Below are positions 57,172-64,000 of a DNA stretch of 64,000 nt, in pieces. The stretch is from NCBI RefSeq assembly GCF_011369485.1, contig NZ_VXCA01000012.1:186001-250000 (forward strand). Direction: 5' to 3'. The notes beneath the pieces are model-generated. The model had not been told where the DNA came from. It saw only the letters and a list, made by a program, of their open reading frames with translations, and did not search any database. How positions within the stretch are numbered: position 1 is the first letter of the stretch; every line of letters starts with the position of its first letter. This DNA is from Pseudomonas atagonensis (GTDB lineage Bacteria; Pseudomonadota; Gammaproteobacteria; Pseudomonadales; Pseudomonadaceae). A program made the position numbers and the translations under genes.

Positions 57172-58635
57172 TCAACCTTCCGCAGAGCGGTCGCACAACG
57201 TTCCTTCGTCTGCGCTTTCACTAGCCTCGACGTTCTCCTGAGTATTTTCGAGAGACGCGCAGACAGGCTCCATGGCGTACAACCGGCAGATCAGATTGAT
57301 CGGCAATCCGCTGACGTCGATCATCCACTTCAATACCTGCTCAGGTGCGTGCAGCCCTTGCATGGCACGGTGCAGGTCTGGCAACGCCACCAGCATGCCG
57401 GGGTGGCACTGACGAAGAAAACGTTCGAGCCCTTCACCGCTCCTGGTAAACGGCGTGAACAGCAGACACACCAGTTGCATTTCGCCCAGACCAAAGGTTT
57501 TCTGCAGCCAGACGGCCGCCAGCTCGCGCTGCAGTTCACAGGCTTGCGCGCTGTCCAGTGCCGCTTCAAATTGCTGGCAGACCGGCTCGGGAACCAGGCT
57601 GCGACGCATGCTGATCAGCAGACCTTGAAGGCTTTGGGTGAAGCCATCGCGGTAATCACCGCCGGCAATGAATTGTTTCTGCAAGCCGTGAAGGTGCGCG
57701 GTAATCAGCGGATCGACATGCTCACTGCCCTCCTGATAACGCGCCGACTCGTCCAGCTGGAACCCGAGGAACTCGGTCAACAGCGGCCAGCGCTCCTCTA
57801 AATTGCCGACAAGCAGGTCGTTTATATCGACGTAACCGGTGCGTCTGCACGCTTCAAACTGGCCTTCCGGGCGCCAGAGTGTCTGTTCGCTGGCTGGATA
57901 AATTTCCCGATAATAGTTTCCGCCCAGACCGTCGAGAATGGCAAATAACGACTCGAACCCGGCGAAATTGGCTGGCAACGTGCCGATTCCGGCTTTTTGA
58001 ACCGCACGATCCAGTCCTTCCAGAAACTGCTTCTGGCGGCGCACTGGCTCACTGCCGACCAATGCGTCCACGCCGTTGTTCCATCGGGCAATCTGGCCGT
58101 AAAACTCGGCCGTTGCCAGATACTCCTCATCCCACAGCTCCAGCGCTTCGTTGTGAGTGCGTCGGTGCCCAATCATCAGCAGACTGATCGGCGTGGTCGC
58201 ACTGCCCTCTTCGCTGATTGGCAACTGATGGTCGAAAGGCATGACCTGTCGATGATCGACCATCAGCACCTCGACGCGCGGGTCGTCGTAGAGGAACAGC
58301 GCGCCGAAGCTGCGATGCATGCATTGCATCGCAGCAGCGCTGGTGCCATTGCGCCGCAATGTGGCAACGCGCAACTGGAAAGTGGCTGGAGACCGGGACG
58401 CCAGGCTCAACTGGGCGGCGCGCAGCAATGCCAGGTTGTAACAGCTGTCTCGCGTCCCTGACTGGATCACCAGAACCTTGAAGTCACTGATGCGATCGGA
58501 TCCGCCCGCCGCCACGGTCAATCGCTGGATCAGCAATTGCAACGCTGTGCGTTCGGCACGGGAGAAATAACTCAGCAAGCGCTGCAGAACTTGCTGGTAG
58601 ACATAATTCATTGCCTGATCGTGAATTGCGCTCAT
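57172..58635 (-). CDS. Unrecognised 487-residue protein paired with the MocR regulator
   Basis: The start at 58635 (MSAIHDQAMNYVYQQVLQRL) is chosen because the earlier frame lacks family-like sequence. I do not recognise it. It is soluble, without signal or helices. The N-terminal ~60 residues are helical (RLLSYFSRAERTALQLLIQRL), followed by an alpha/beta region (FKVLVIQSG, EVLMVDHRQVMPF, ISLLMIGHRRTHNEALELWDEEYLATAEFYGQIARW) that could be a nucleotide- or small-molecule-binding fold, then a mostly helical second half, and an acidic low-complexity tail (ENTQENVEASESADEG). The adjacent MocR gene suggests a role in amino-compound metabolism or signalling, but this is only inference. Confidence 0.65.
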   Translation of the reverse strand: MSAIHDQAMNYVYQQVLQRLLSYFSRAERTALQLLIQRLTVAAGGSDRISDFKVLVIQSGTRDSCYNLALLRAAQLSLASRSPATFQLRVATLRRNGTSAAAMQCMHRSFGALFLYDDPRVEVLMVDHRQVMPFDHQLPISEEGSATTPISLLMIGHRRTHNEALELWDEEYLATAEFYGQIARWNNGVDALVGSEPVRRQKQFLEGLDRAVQKAGIGTLPANFAGFESLFAILDGLGGNYYREIYPASEQTLWRPEGQFEACRRTGYVDINDLLVGNLEERWPLLTEFLGFQLDESARYQEGSEHVDPLITAHLHGLQKQFIAGGDYRDGFTQSLQGLLISMRRSLVPEPVCQQFEAALDSAQACELQRELAAVWLQKTFGLGEMQLVCLLFTPFTRSGEGLERFLRQCHPGMLVALPDLHRAMQGLHAPEQVLKWMIDVSGLPINLICRLYAMEPVCASLENTQENVEASESADEGTLCDRSAEG

Positions 58636-59146
58636 CGTGACATTACCCGATATAAAAGTGTTCGAACGCGCAGCTGCATTCGAGCCACACGACAATTGTT
58701 CGATAATTAATAGGTACTTGAATCCTAGCACTTACGCTTCAGTAGTTATTTGAAACACATGGGCCGGTTATTTTTGAAAGCAGACAAATATCTTTCGTAA
58801 GTCATTGCCAGTATTGAGTATTTTTCGAAGGAGAAAATTCCTAGGAAATTTCCGACAATACCTTGCACAGAATGAGTACAAGAAAAACAGAAGCAGTTTC
58901 GGAAGCGCCCTACAAGTCTTAAACAGAAAGCATCGTGGCAATCAGACACATATGCACGTGAACACGCAGGGCAATAAGAATGCACAGCCATAGCTCATTC
59001 CTTGAGATGAAAGTAGTCATTCAATTATCAGGGCTTACAGGGCGATTAGAAGATACAGATCGAGAGCAAAAACCGGTTCAGTTTTCGAACGGTTTCGGGC
59101 ACAAGGGCTCCGGAAGGTCTCGTGTGTTGCGGAGGGGGGAAACAAA
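58636..59146. other. AT-rich intergenic region without a convincing gene
   Basis: About 510 bases upstream of the unrecognised gene. From 58740 to 59090 the base composition is clearly more AT-rich than the neighbours. It contains short palindromic words (TTCCTAGGAA, GGAAATTTCC near 58835-58855). Short frames exist (58746-58991 minus, 58805-58993 plus), but their residue composition is poor and no ribosome site supports them. It probably includes the promoter of the minus-strand pair and perhaps decayed sequence. Confidence 0.6.
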
Positions 59147-59170
59147 AGAGTCCGTGGGGTCACGGACTCT
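59147..59170 (-). terminator. Rho-independent terminator of the MDR oxidoreductase gene
   Basis: AGAGTCCGTG and CACGGACTCT form a perfect 10-base stem with a 4-base loop; on the minus strand TTTTGTTT follows. It lies 12 bases beyond the oxidoreductase stop. Confidence 0.9.
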
Positions 59171-59181
59171 GATTGGCAGGA

Positions 59182-60204
59182 TTACGCCGGTTCGACTTGA
59201 AGAGCGACTCGCTCGCGGCATGGGCATTCGTCCATGTAGCGGTGCGCTTCAACGAACTCGCTGAACGGGAAGACACGCGTCTTCAACGGCAGCAGCACAC
59301 GGTCAGCGGTCAATTGGTTGATATCGCGCAGGGCACGTTGCAATGCGACGTGATCCTGGGTGATGCCCAGCTCCGGTTTGCCGGTGAAGTTACCGATGCA
59401 GTGCACAAAAAACTGAATGTTCTTCTGGAACGCCGCGCAAGCCGGAAACGGCGTCTGGTTGCCGCCCTGCAACCCGTACAACACCAGACTGCCGCGCGGT
59501 GCGAGCACATCGCCAAGCAGCGACATCTGCGGGCCACCGAGGCCGTCGAACACGACATCGACGCCACGGTTGTCAGTGATCTTGTTGATCCGCATCAGCA
59601 GATCTTCTTCCTCGGTGACGATGACTTTTTCGGCGCCCAGCGACAGCAGATACTCACGCTCTTCCGCCGTTTTGGTCGCGGCAATCACTCGCACGCCCAG
59701 CGCCTTGCCCAACTGGACGAAGGACGGCCCGGCGCAATGGCTGGCATCAGTGACCAACGCAAACTGCCCCGGCTTGACCCGTGCCAGATCGGCGTAGGCA
59801 AAATAGGCGATCAGCAGTGGCGTGTAATGCACGCTGGCTTCGATCGGGCTGAGCACACCGGGATAACGGGTCAGCGCCGTGCGTGGCAACACAATCTGCT
59901 CGCCATACACGGGGTAGTCGTTCGGACTCTCGGCCGGAAAACTGGCAACCTTGTCGCCGACCGACAGATCATCCACGCCGTCACCGACAGCGGTGACCAC
60001 CCCGGCCATCTCGTGACCAAGGCCCGATGGCAGGCGGGCCTGGGACGACGCCAGGTTTTGACGCCAGAGAATGTCATACCAGCTGATGCCGATCGCTTCG
60101 ACACGCACCTGCACTTCGCCAGGACCTGGCTGAGCGGCCGCATGCTCTTCGCATTTGAGCACCTCGGCCGGACCAAACTTGTGAAAACGGATCGTGCGGG
60201 ACAT
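59182..60204 (-). CDS. Medium-chain dehydrogenase/reductase, quinone-oxidoreductase-like
   Basis: 340 residues, cytoplasmic NAD(P)H-dependent MDR enzyme. Seen: N-terminal RTIRFHKFGPAEVLKCEE, GISWYDILWRQ, GLGHEMAGVVTAVGDGV, nucleotide-binding region CAGPSFVQLGKALGVRVIAATKT, GVDVVFDGLGGPQMSLLG and RGSLVLYGLQGG. The catalytic-zinc cysteine set is not evident, which fits the QOR-like subgroup. The start at 60204 follows GAGG. It is divergent from a LysR gene, the usual arrangement of a LysR-controlled enzyme. Substrate unknown. Confidence 0.85.
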   Translation of the reverse strand: MSRTIRFHKFGPAEVLKCEEHAAAQPGPGEVQVRVEAIGISWYDILWRQNLASSQARLPSGLGHEMAGVVTAVGDGVDDLSVGDKVASFPAESPNDYPVYGEQIVLPRTALTRYPGVLSPIEASVHYTPLLIAYFAYADLARVKPGQFALVTDASHCAGPSFVQLGKALGVRVIAATKTAEEREYLLSLGAEKVIVTEEEDLLMRINKITDNRGVDVVFDGLGGPQMSLLGDVLAPRGSLVLYGLQGGNQTPFPACAAFQKNIQFFVHCIGNFTGKPELGITQDHVALQRALRDINQLTADRVLLPLKTRVFPFSEFVEAHRYMDECPCRERVALQVEPA

Positions 60205-60474
60205 CGCAAACCTCGTCAAAGTAACCTCTAATGCCCTGAACTCTATCTGGGCTTTTAACCCAAGACTATCAGTGGCTATTAATAGTCGACATGCCTGTCA
60301 TTGATTCCACAGCAAGCGCGGCATCGGCAAAATCCATGAAAAAACTGCTGCCACCGTCTCAGTAAAGCTGAATTTTCCGGTGCAGAGTACCAGCCTTTCC
60401 CCGTAAGATTCATGCCGGCCATTGTTCTCATATGGCCGCCCTCGTCAAGCTTGATGACTCTGCCAGGACTCCAG

Positions 60475-61392
60475 ATGAATCGTAATGACCTGCGTCGTGT
60501 CGACCTGAACCTGCTGATCGTGTTCGAAACATTGATGCACGAACGCAGCGTGACCCGGGCCGCCGAAAAGCTGTTTCTCGGCCAACCGGCCATCAGCGCG
60601 GCGCTTTCACGCCTGCGCAGCCTGTTCGATGACCCACTGTTTGTGCGCACCGGACGCAGCATGGAACCGTCCGCCCGCGCGGTGGAAATCTTCGCCCTGC
60701 TCTCGCCTGCCCTCGACTCGATTTCCACGGCGGTCAGCCGAGCGGCAGAATTCGACCCGGCGACCAGCACCTCGGTATTCCGCATCGGCCTGTCCGATGA
60801 TGTTGAGTTCGCCCTGTTGCCGATGTTGCTCAAACGTCTGCGCGCCGAATCGCCGGGCATTGTTCTGGTGGTGCGTCGAGTCAACTACATATTGATGCCG
60901 AGCCTGCTTGCCTCCGGCGAAATCTCCATCGGTGTCAGCTACACCACCGACCTGCCGGCCAACGCCAAACGCAAAGTCTTGCGCCGCAGCCAGCCGAAAC
61001 TGCTGCGTGCCGATACCGTGCCGGGGCCGTTGAGCCTGGACGACTACTGTGCCCGCCCCCATGCGCTGGTGTCGTTCGCCGGCGACCTCAGTGGTTTTAT
61101 CGATGAAGAACTGGAGAAACTCGGGCGCAAACGGCATGTGGTGCTGGCCGTGCCGCAGTTCAACGGACTCAGTACGTTGCTGGCCGGGACCGACATCGTT
61201 GCGACCGTGCCGGATTACACGGCTGATGCGCTGACGGCTGCCGGAGGCGTACGGGCAGAAGATCCACCGCTGCCGACGCGCACGTTCGAGCTGCACATGG
61301 CGTGGCGTGGGTCGCAGGATAACGATCCGGGCGAGCGGTGGTTACGCTCGCGAATTCAGATGTTTTTCGGCGACCCGGACAGTCTGACGTAG
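60475..61392 (+). CDS. LysR-type transcriptional regulator
   Basis: 305 residues. Residues 5-65 are the LysR winged helix (LRRVDLNLLIVFETLMHERSVTRAAEKLFLGQPAISAALSRLRSL-type), followed by a periplasmic-binding-protein-like effector domain (VFRIGLSDDVEFALLPMLLKRLR, GEISIGVSYTTDLP, TLLAGTDIVATVPDYTADAL). The start at 60475 follows CAGGACTCC. It is divergent from the MDR oxidoreductase across a ~270-base gap, which it probably controls. That gap holds no other gene. The 61393-61611 stretch downstream also has none. Confidence 0.9.
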   Translation: MNRNDLRRVDLNLLIVFETLMHERSVTRAAEKLFLGQPAISAALSRLRSLFDDPLFVRTGRSMEPSARAVEIFALLSPALDSISTAVSRAAEFDPATSTSVFRIGLSDDVEFALLPMLLKRLRAESPGIVLVVRRVNYILMPSLLASGEISIGVSYTTDLPANAKRKVLRRSQPKLLRADTVPGPLSLDDYCARPHALVSFAGDLSGFIDEELEKLGRKRHVVLAVPQFNGLSTLLAGTDIVATVPDYTADALTAAGGVRAEDPPLPTRTFELHMAWRGSQDNDPGERWLRSRIQMFFGDPDSLT

Positions 61393-61611
61393 TAGACGCT
61401 GCCAAAAACGCGTCATAGAGATAGTTGAACGCGGCAGTGGCTTGCGGCATTCTTCGCGGCGAAATTTCCAGGGACGGTAAAATTTTATGCGTGCTGCACG
61501 TATACAAGCACCGGTGCCCTTCGCTTTTTTCGAACACCATCAAGGTGATTGAAAGCGAACACGTGCAACCGTCGCAGTTGCCTGGCCTGAAATCTTGAAA
61601 CGGAACTTCAC

Positions 61612-62109
61612 ATGAGCGGAAAACCTGCTGCACGCCTCACAGATCCCACTAGCTGCCCTCTTCCAGGACATGGAACAAATCCGATCGCCAGTGGCTCACC
61701 CAATGTCAACTTTGACGGCCTTGCTGCGGCCCGGATGACCGACAAGTCCGCATGCGGTAGCCCCATCACCGGAGGCGTCAGCGCAACAGTATTCATCAAT
61801 GGCTTGAACGCTGCGACGTTAGACAGCACGGGCGGGCACGGCAATGTCGTTGTGGGGGGTTCCGGAACAGTCATCATCGGAGACACATTCGTCCCGGCAC
61901 CTTTCAGCGGCTTGCTGCCGATGCCAGTGCACTTCAGCGACAAGATCAAATTGATCGACGAAAGCACCGGTGATCCCATGCCCAATCATGGCTACGCCAT
62001 TCAACGTGCGGACGGCAGTTTCGAGTATGGAACCAGTGATGCGTCGGGATTCACACACGTTGTGAGTTCACACCTGGCAGAAACCATAAAACTGTTTTTG
62101 GAAGACTGA
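61612..62109 (+). CDS. PAAR-domain spike protein with a C-terminal TTR-like extension
   Basis: 165 residues. Residues 1-100 are a PAAR cone that caps VgrG on the type VI secretion tube: KPAARLTDPTSCPLPGHGTNP, DGLAAARMTDKSACGS, TVFINGLNAATLDS, GHGNVVVGGSGTVIIGD. Residues ~107-165 (HFSDKIKLIDESTGDPMPNHGYAIQR, GTSDASGFTHVVSS) are the small beta-domain that often follows PAAR or VgrG domains and docks a cargo effector. It is the first gene of a three-gene unit, four bases before the hydrolase start. No structural T6SS genes are in the window, so it is an orphan cluster. The start follows AAACGGAAC. Confidence 0.9.
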   Translation: MSGKPAARLTDPTSCPLPGHGTNPIASGSPNVNFDGLAAARMTDKSACGSPITGGVSATVFINGLNAATLDSTGGHGNVVVGGSGTVIIGDTFVPAPFSGLLPMPVHFSDKIKLIDESTGDPMPNHGYAIQRADGSFEYGTSDASGFTHVVSSHLAETIKLFLED

Positions 62110-62113
62110 CAAC

Positions 62114-62848
62114 ATGCCGGCAGAGCAAATCAAACTTCCCAACGGTAATACCGCAAGCCTGTCAGTCACACCGACGTTGACCGTCGTGAAGGATCAGACA
62201 GTAAAGACGGCACCTGTTCCAGCGAAGAAGGCGATCGTCTTTTTCATTGGTGGGGCGGCCGACCAGGAAAAATATTATTTCCAGGGCGCTTTCCACAATA
62301 TCGATGACGCCCAAAAACTGCTCGACGCAAAAATCGCCGGCAACGCGAAGCTGAAGACGAAATATACCGGACTCCCCAAAAGCTATAAGGACGCAAGGGG
62401 TTCCGGCGACATTCAGACTCACTTCATTGAAAACATACCCAGTAAATCCTGCCCGGTTTATATCGTCGGCCATAGCCTCGGCGGGTGGAATGGCGCACAT
62501 CTGTCACAGATCCTGTCCGAGGCCGGTTACACCATCAAGTTTCTGGTGACGCTCGATCCAGTGGGTGAAGGTTTTTTTGTATGGCTGGGTTCCGACATCT
62601 ACTTTTCCGAACCAACGCCGGTTGCCGAAACATGGATCAACATCAGGGCGAACGCCAGCAAACCGGATAATTCTGATGGCGTCGCTGATTTCGGGGAGCG
62701 CTGGATCATCGAGGCAGGTCCGACCGTCAATAAAACCATTGATAGACACCATGCTTCGGCTGACTGGATGTTCATCGAGCCTGTTCAAGGGACCAAGTCC
62801 GCCTGCGATCTGATTTTTGACTCAATCAACGGTATCTTCGGCCAATGA
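62114..62848 (+). CDS. Alpha/beta-hydrolase, putative type VI lipase effector
   Basis: 244 residues. The nucleophile elbow is VGHSLGGWNG with Ser121; plausible triad partners are Asp148 (LVTLDPVG) and His212/213 (DRHHASADWMF). There is no signal peptide or secretion tail, so export must depend on another factor. It sits between a PAAR gene and a lipoprotein gene overlapping its stop, the standard layout of a T6SS lipase (Tle-like) effector with immunity protein. I cannot assign it to a numbered Tle family. The GC content looks lower than in surrounding core genes, in keeping with a mobile accessory module. Confidence 0.8.
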   Translation: MPAEQIKLPNGNTASLSVTPTLTVVKDQTVKTAPVPAKKAIVFFIGGAADQEKYYFQGAFHNIDDAQKLLDAKIAGNAKLKTKYTGLPKSYKDARGSGDIQTHFIENIPSKSCPVYIVGHSLGGWNGAHLSQILSEAGYTIKFLVTLDPVGEGFFVWLGSDIYFSEPTPVAETWINIRANASKPDNSDGVADFGERWIIEAGPTVNKTIDRHHASADWMFIEPVQGTKSACDLIFDSINGIFGQ

Positions 62849-63360
62849 ACAGACCAGGCGTTGTCATTTATCTTGCAGTGCTTCTCTGTAGTGGCTGTGT
62901 AAAAACGGCCAGTATTCCACCGGCCGATCTCACGTTATCGTCCTTCGAACTGGGGGCCAGCAATCTGTTCACAGCGCACTTCAGCTCAACTGTGGATTTG
63001 CAGAACGCTTTCAATGATTACGAAAAAGCCAATCAACTCTCACCAACTCTGATTTGCTCTCTGAATCGAGACACGGAGTTCTCATCCGAGCATTCAATTG
63101 CCATAAAAGCTGAAGGACGAGTCCTCGCCAGCAGTCAAGCCAAACCCAATTACAAGTTTTCCTCGGAACTGATCTTTTACTACACCAATCCGAATGGAAC
63201 GCAACGCGACTTGAATGACTATGAAGCCATCAAGCCGTTGCTCGAGTCGCAAACTTCAATCCCGTGCAAAGTTCGCATAACTGCCTATGGCTACGAAGCC
63301 TATTACTCGAATACGTTGGATATCCCGTCCAGGGTGATGATCGAGCAGATATTCAGATAG
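62845..63360 (+). CDS. Lipoprotein, putative immunity protein to the lipase effector
   Basis: 171 residues. The signal peptide ends in a lipobox (VLLCSGC), so the protein is membrane-anchored facing the periplasm, where a phospholipase delivered by a rival would act. The mature region is beta-rich (LFTAHFSSTVDLQNAFNDYE, KFSSELIFYYTNPNGTQRD, CKVRITAYGYEAYYSN) without a recognised domain. Its ATG overlaps the effector stop (ATGA), so the two are co-translated. The role as immunity protein is inferred from position and topology. Confidence 0.75.
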   Translation: MNRPGVVIYLAVLLCSGCVKTASIPPADLTLSSFELGASNLFTAHFSSTVDLQNAFNDYEKANQLSPTLICSLNRDTEFSSEHSIAIKAEGRVLASSQAKPNYKFSSELIFYYTNPNGTQRDLNDYEAIKPLLESQTSIPCKVRITAYGYEAYYSNTLDIPSRVMIEQIFR

Positions 63361-63381
63361 ACGCCTTTCGCAGGTCAATTG

Positions 63382-63415
63382 CCGCCCCCGTTGCCAAGGT
63401 GGGGGCGGTATTTTT
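63382..63415 (+). terminator. Rho-independent terminator after the effector-immunity unit
   Basis: CCGCCCCC and GGGGGCGG form a perfect stem around GTTGCCAAGGT, followed by TATTTTTAAT. It closes the PAAR-hydrolase-lipoprotein transcript. Confidence 0.85.
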
Positions 63416-63546
63416 AATCTTCGCGTAATCGCCGCCGTGCAGCCTGACCCTCGACCTTTGCGTCACGGGTAACAGAGAATTGCCTTCAAACCAATTGATA
63501 GCCCCCTAACGAAAGGTGCATGCTAGAGGGCTCGCATCGGTCTTAT

Positions 63547-63561
63547 ATCATTCCGAATGAT
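63547..63561. promoter_or_regulatory. LysR-type palindrome upstream of mexE
   Basis: ATCATTC-C-GAATGAT is a perfect 7+1+7 inverted repeat about 85 bases before the mexE start. LysR regulators bind such T-N11-A palindromes, and mexEF-oprN is controlled by the LysR regulator MexT in P. aeruginosa. Whether MexT binds here is inferred. Confidence 0.5.
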
Positions 63562-63645
63562 AGTTACCTTTGCTTCATTCGATTCGTGCCATCACACCCC
63601 GCCGAGCATCATCCGCCCATCTTCAATACATTGGCGGATGATTCC

Positions 63646-64000
63646 ATGGAACAGTCACTCAAACATTTGCGCTTCCCCTTGGCCATGTTGGCCGTGCTGG
63701 TGATGAGCGCCTGCGGCAAGACTCCGGAGACTGCCGCCACCATGCCCGCTGCCAAAGTCAGCGTGGCCAAGGTGCTGGAACAACCGGTCAACGAGTGGGA
63801 CGAATTCACCGGGCGCCTCGAAGCGCCGGAAACCGTTGAGATTCGCCCAAGGGTCTCCGGCCAGATCGACGAGGTGGCTTTCACCGAAGGCGCGCTGGTC
63901 AAGAAAGGCGACTTGCTGTTCCAGATCGATCCCCGCCCATTCCAGGCCGAAGTGCGCCGCCTCGAAGCACTGGTTGCCCAATCCCGCGCCAACGCCACCC
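63646..64000 (+). CDS. mexE: RND efflux periplasmic adaptor MexE, 3' part beyond window
   Basis: The first 118 residues of an adaptor lipoprotein. MEQSLKHLRFPLAMLAVLVM leads to a lipobox (VMSAC-GK), then KVSVAKVLEQPVNEWDEFTGRLEA and the lipoyl-half VEIRPRVSGQIDEVAFTEGALVKKGDLLFQID. This N-terminus is close to MexE of P. aeruginosa. mexF and oprN are expected to the right but are not visible. The adaptor links the inner-membrane RND pump to the outer-membrane channel to expel chloramphenicol, quinolones and quorum-signal precursors in known systems. The frame is cut by the right edge. Confidence 0.9.
   Translation, partial: MEQSLKHLRFPLAMLAVLVMSACGKTPETAATMPAAKVSVAKVLEQPVNEWDEFTGRLEAPETVEIRPRVSGQIDEVAFTEGALVKKGDLLFQIDPRPFQAEVRRLEALVAQSRANAT

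Noticed and set aside
58746..58991. 81-codon minus-strand ORF (and 62-codon ORF on the other strand)
   Set aside because: Cys/Phe-rich odd composition, no ribosome site, in AT-rich intergenic DNA.

Overview
The window reads as a chromosome segment of a Pseudomonas fluorescens-group bacterium. The evidence is the high-GC pseudomonad codon use, many Pseudomonas-type REP/REPIN elements (GTGGGAGGGGGCTTGCTCCC class), the aprA-inh-aprDEF-protease-lipase locus typical of that group, and a MexE-like RND adaptor at the right edge. It is mostly core or shared-accessory chromosome. I see no prophage, integrase, transposase, CRISPR array or rRNA.

Layout. 1-7.6 kb: a bestrophin-like channel (cut by the left edge), msrA, an unusual histidine kinase whose N-terminus is a truncated DUF347 membrane domain, a small cytochrome c, a 960-residue Ig-like-repeat protein, and a DUF6124 gene behind a folded leader. 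7.6-17.5 kb, all on the minus strand: tRNA-Sec (selC), selB, selA, a four-copy 204-bp REPIN tandem array, fdhE, fdnI, fdnH and fdnG. FdnG is read through an in-frame UGA as selenocysteine, so the decoding machinery (apart from selD) sits beside its only visible client. 17.8-28.5 kb: a MalY/PatB-type C-S lyase, a Na+/H+ antiporter coupled to an upstream 22-codon ORF, small hypotheticals, a PAS-PAS hybrid kinase, and a Rad3-like helicase overlapping a FAN1-like nuclease gene.

28.7-45.6 kb is one nine-gene exoenzyme locus on the minus strand, transcribed aprA -> inh -> aprD -> aprE -> aprF -> autotransporter subtilase -> autotransporter subtilase -> pueB -> pueA. AprDEF is the type I secretion system expected to export the metalloprotease and the two RTX lipases. 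The two subtilases carry their own beta-barrels. An exact RsmA/CsrA-type site overlaps the aprA Shine-Dalgarno, which fits Gac/Rsm control. 46-49.8 kb: a putative polyamine/amine catabolic unit (NTF2-AraC regulator, FAD amine oxidase, cupin, PotF-like binding protein). 50-61.4 kb: DUF1652 protein, UvrD-like helicase, pirin, phosphoglucomutase, a MocR-type regulator with an unrecognised partner gene, and an MDR oxidoreductase divergent from a LysR regulator.

61.6-63.4 kb holds a compact PAAR / alpha-beta hydrolase / lipoprotein trio, best read as an orphan type VI secretion lipase effector with its immunity protein. The window ends inside mexE. The signals most worth following are the DUF347-kinase fusion, the DUF6124 leader RNA, the REPIN array that repeats the fdhE tail, two upstream ORFs joined to their genes by ATGA overlaps, the unrecognised gene next to the MocR regulator, and the PAAR-lipase-lipoprotein module.
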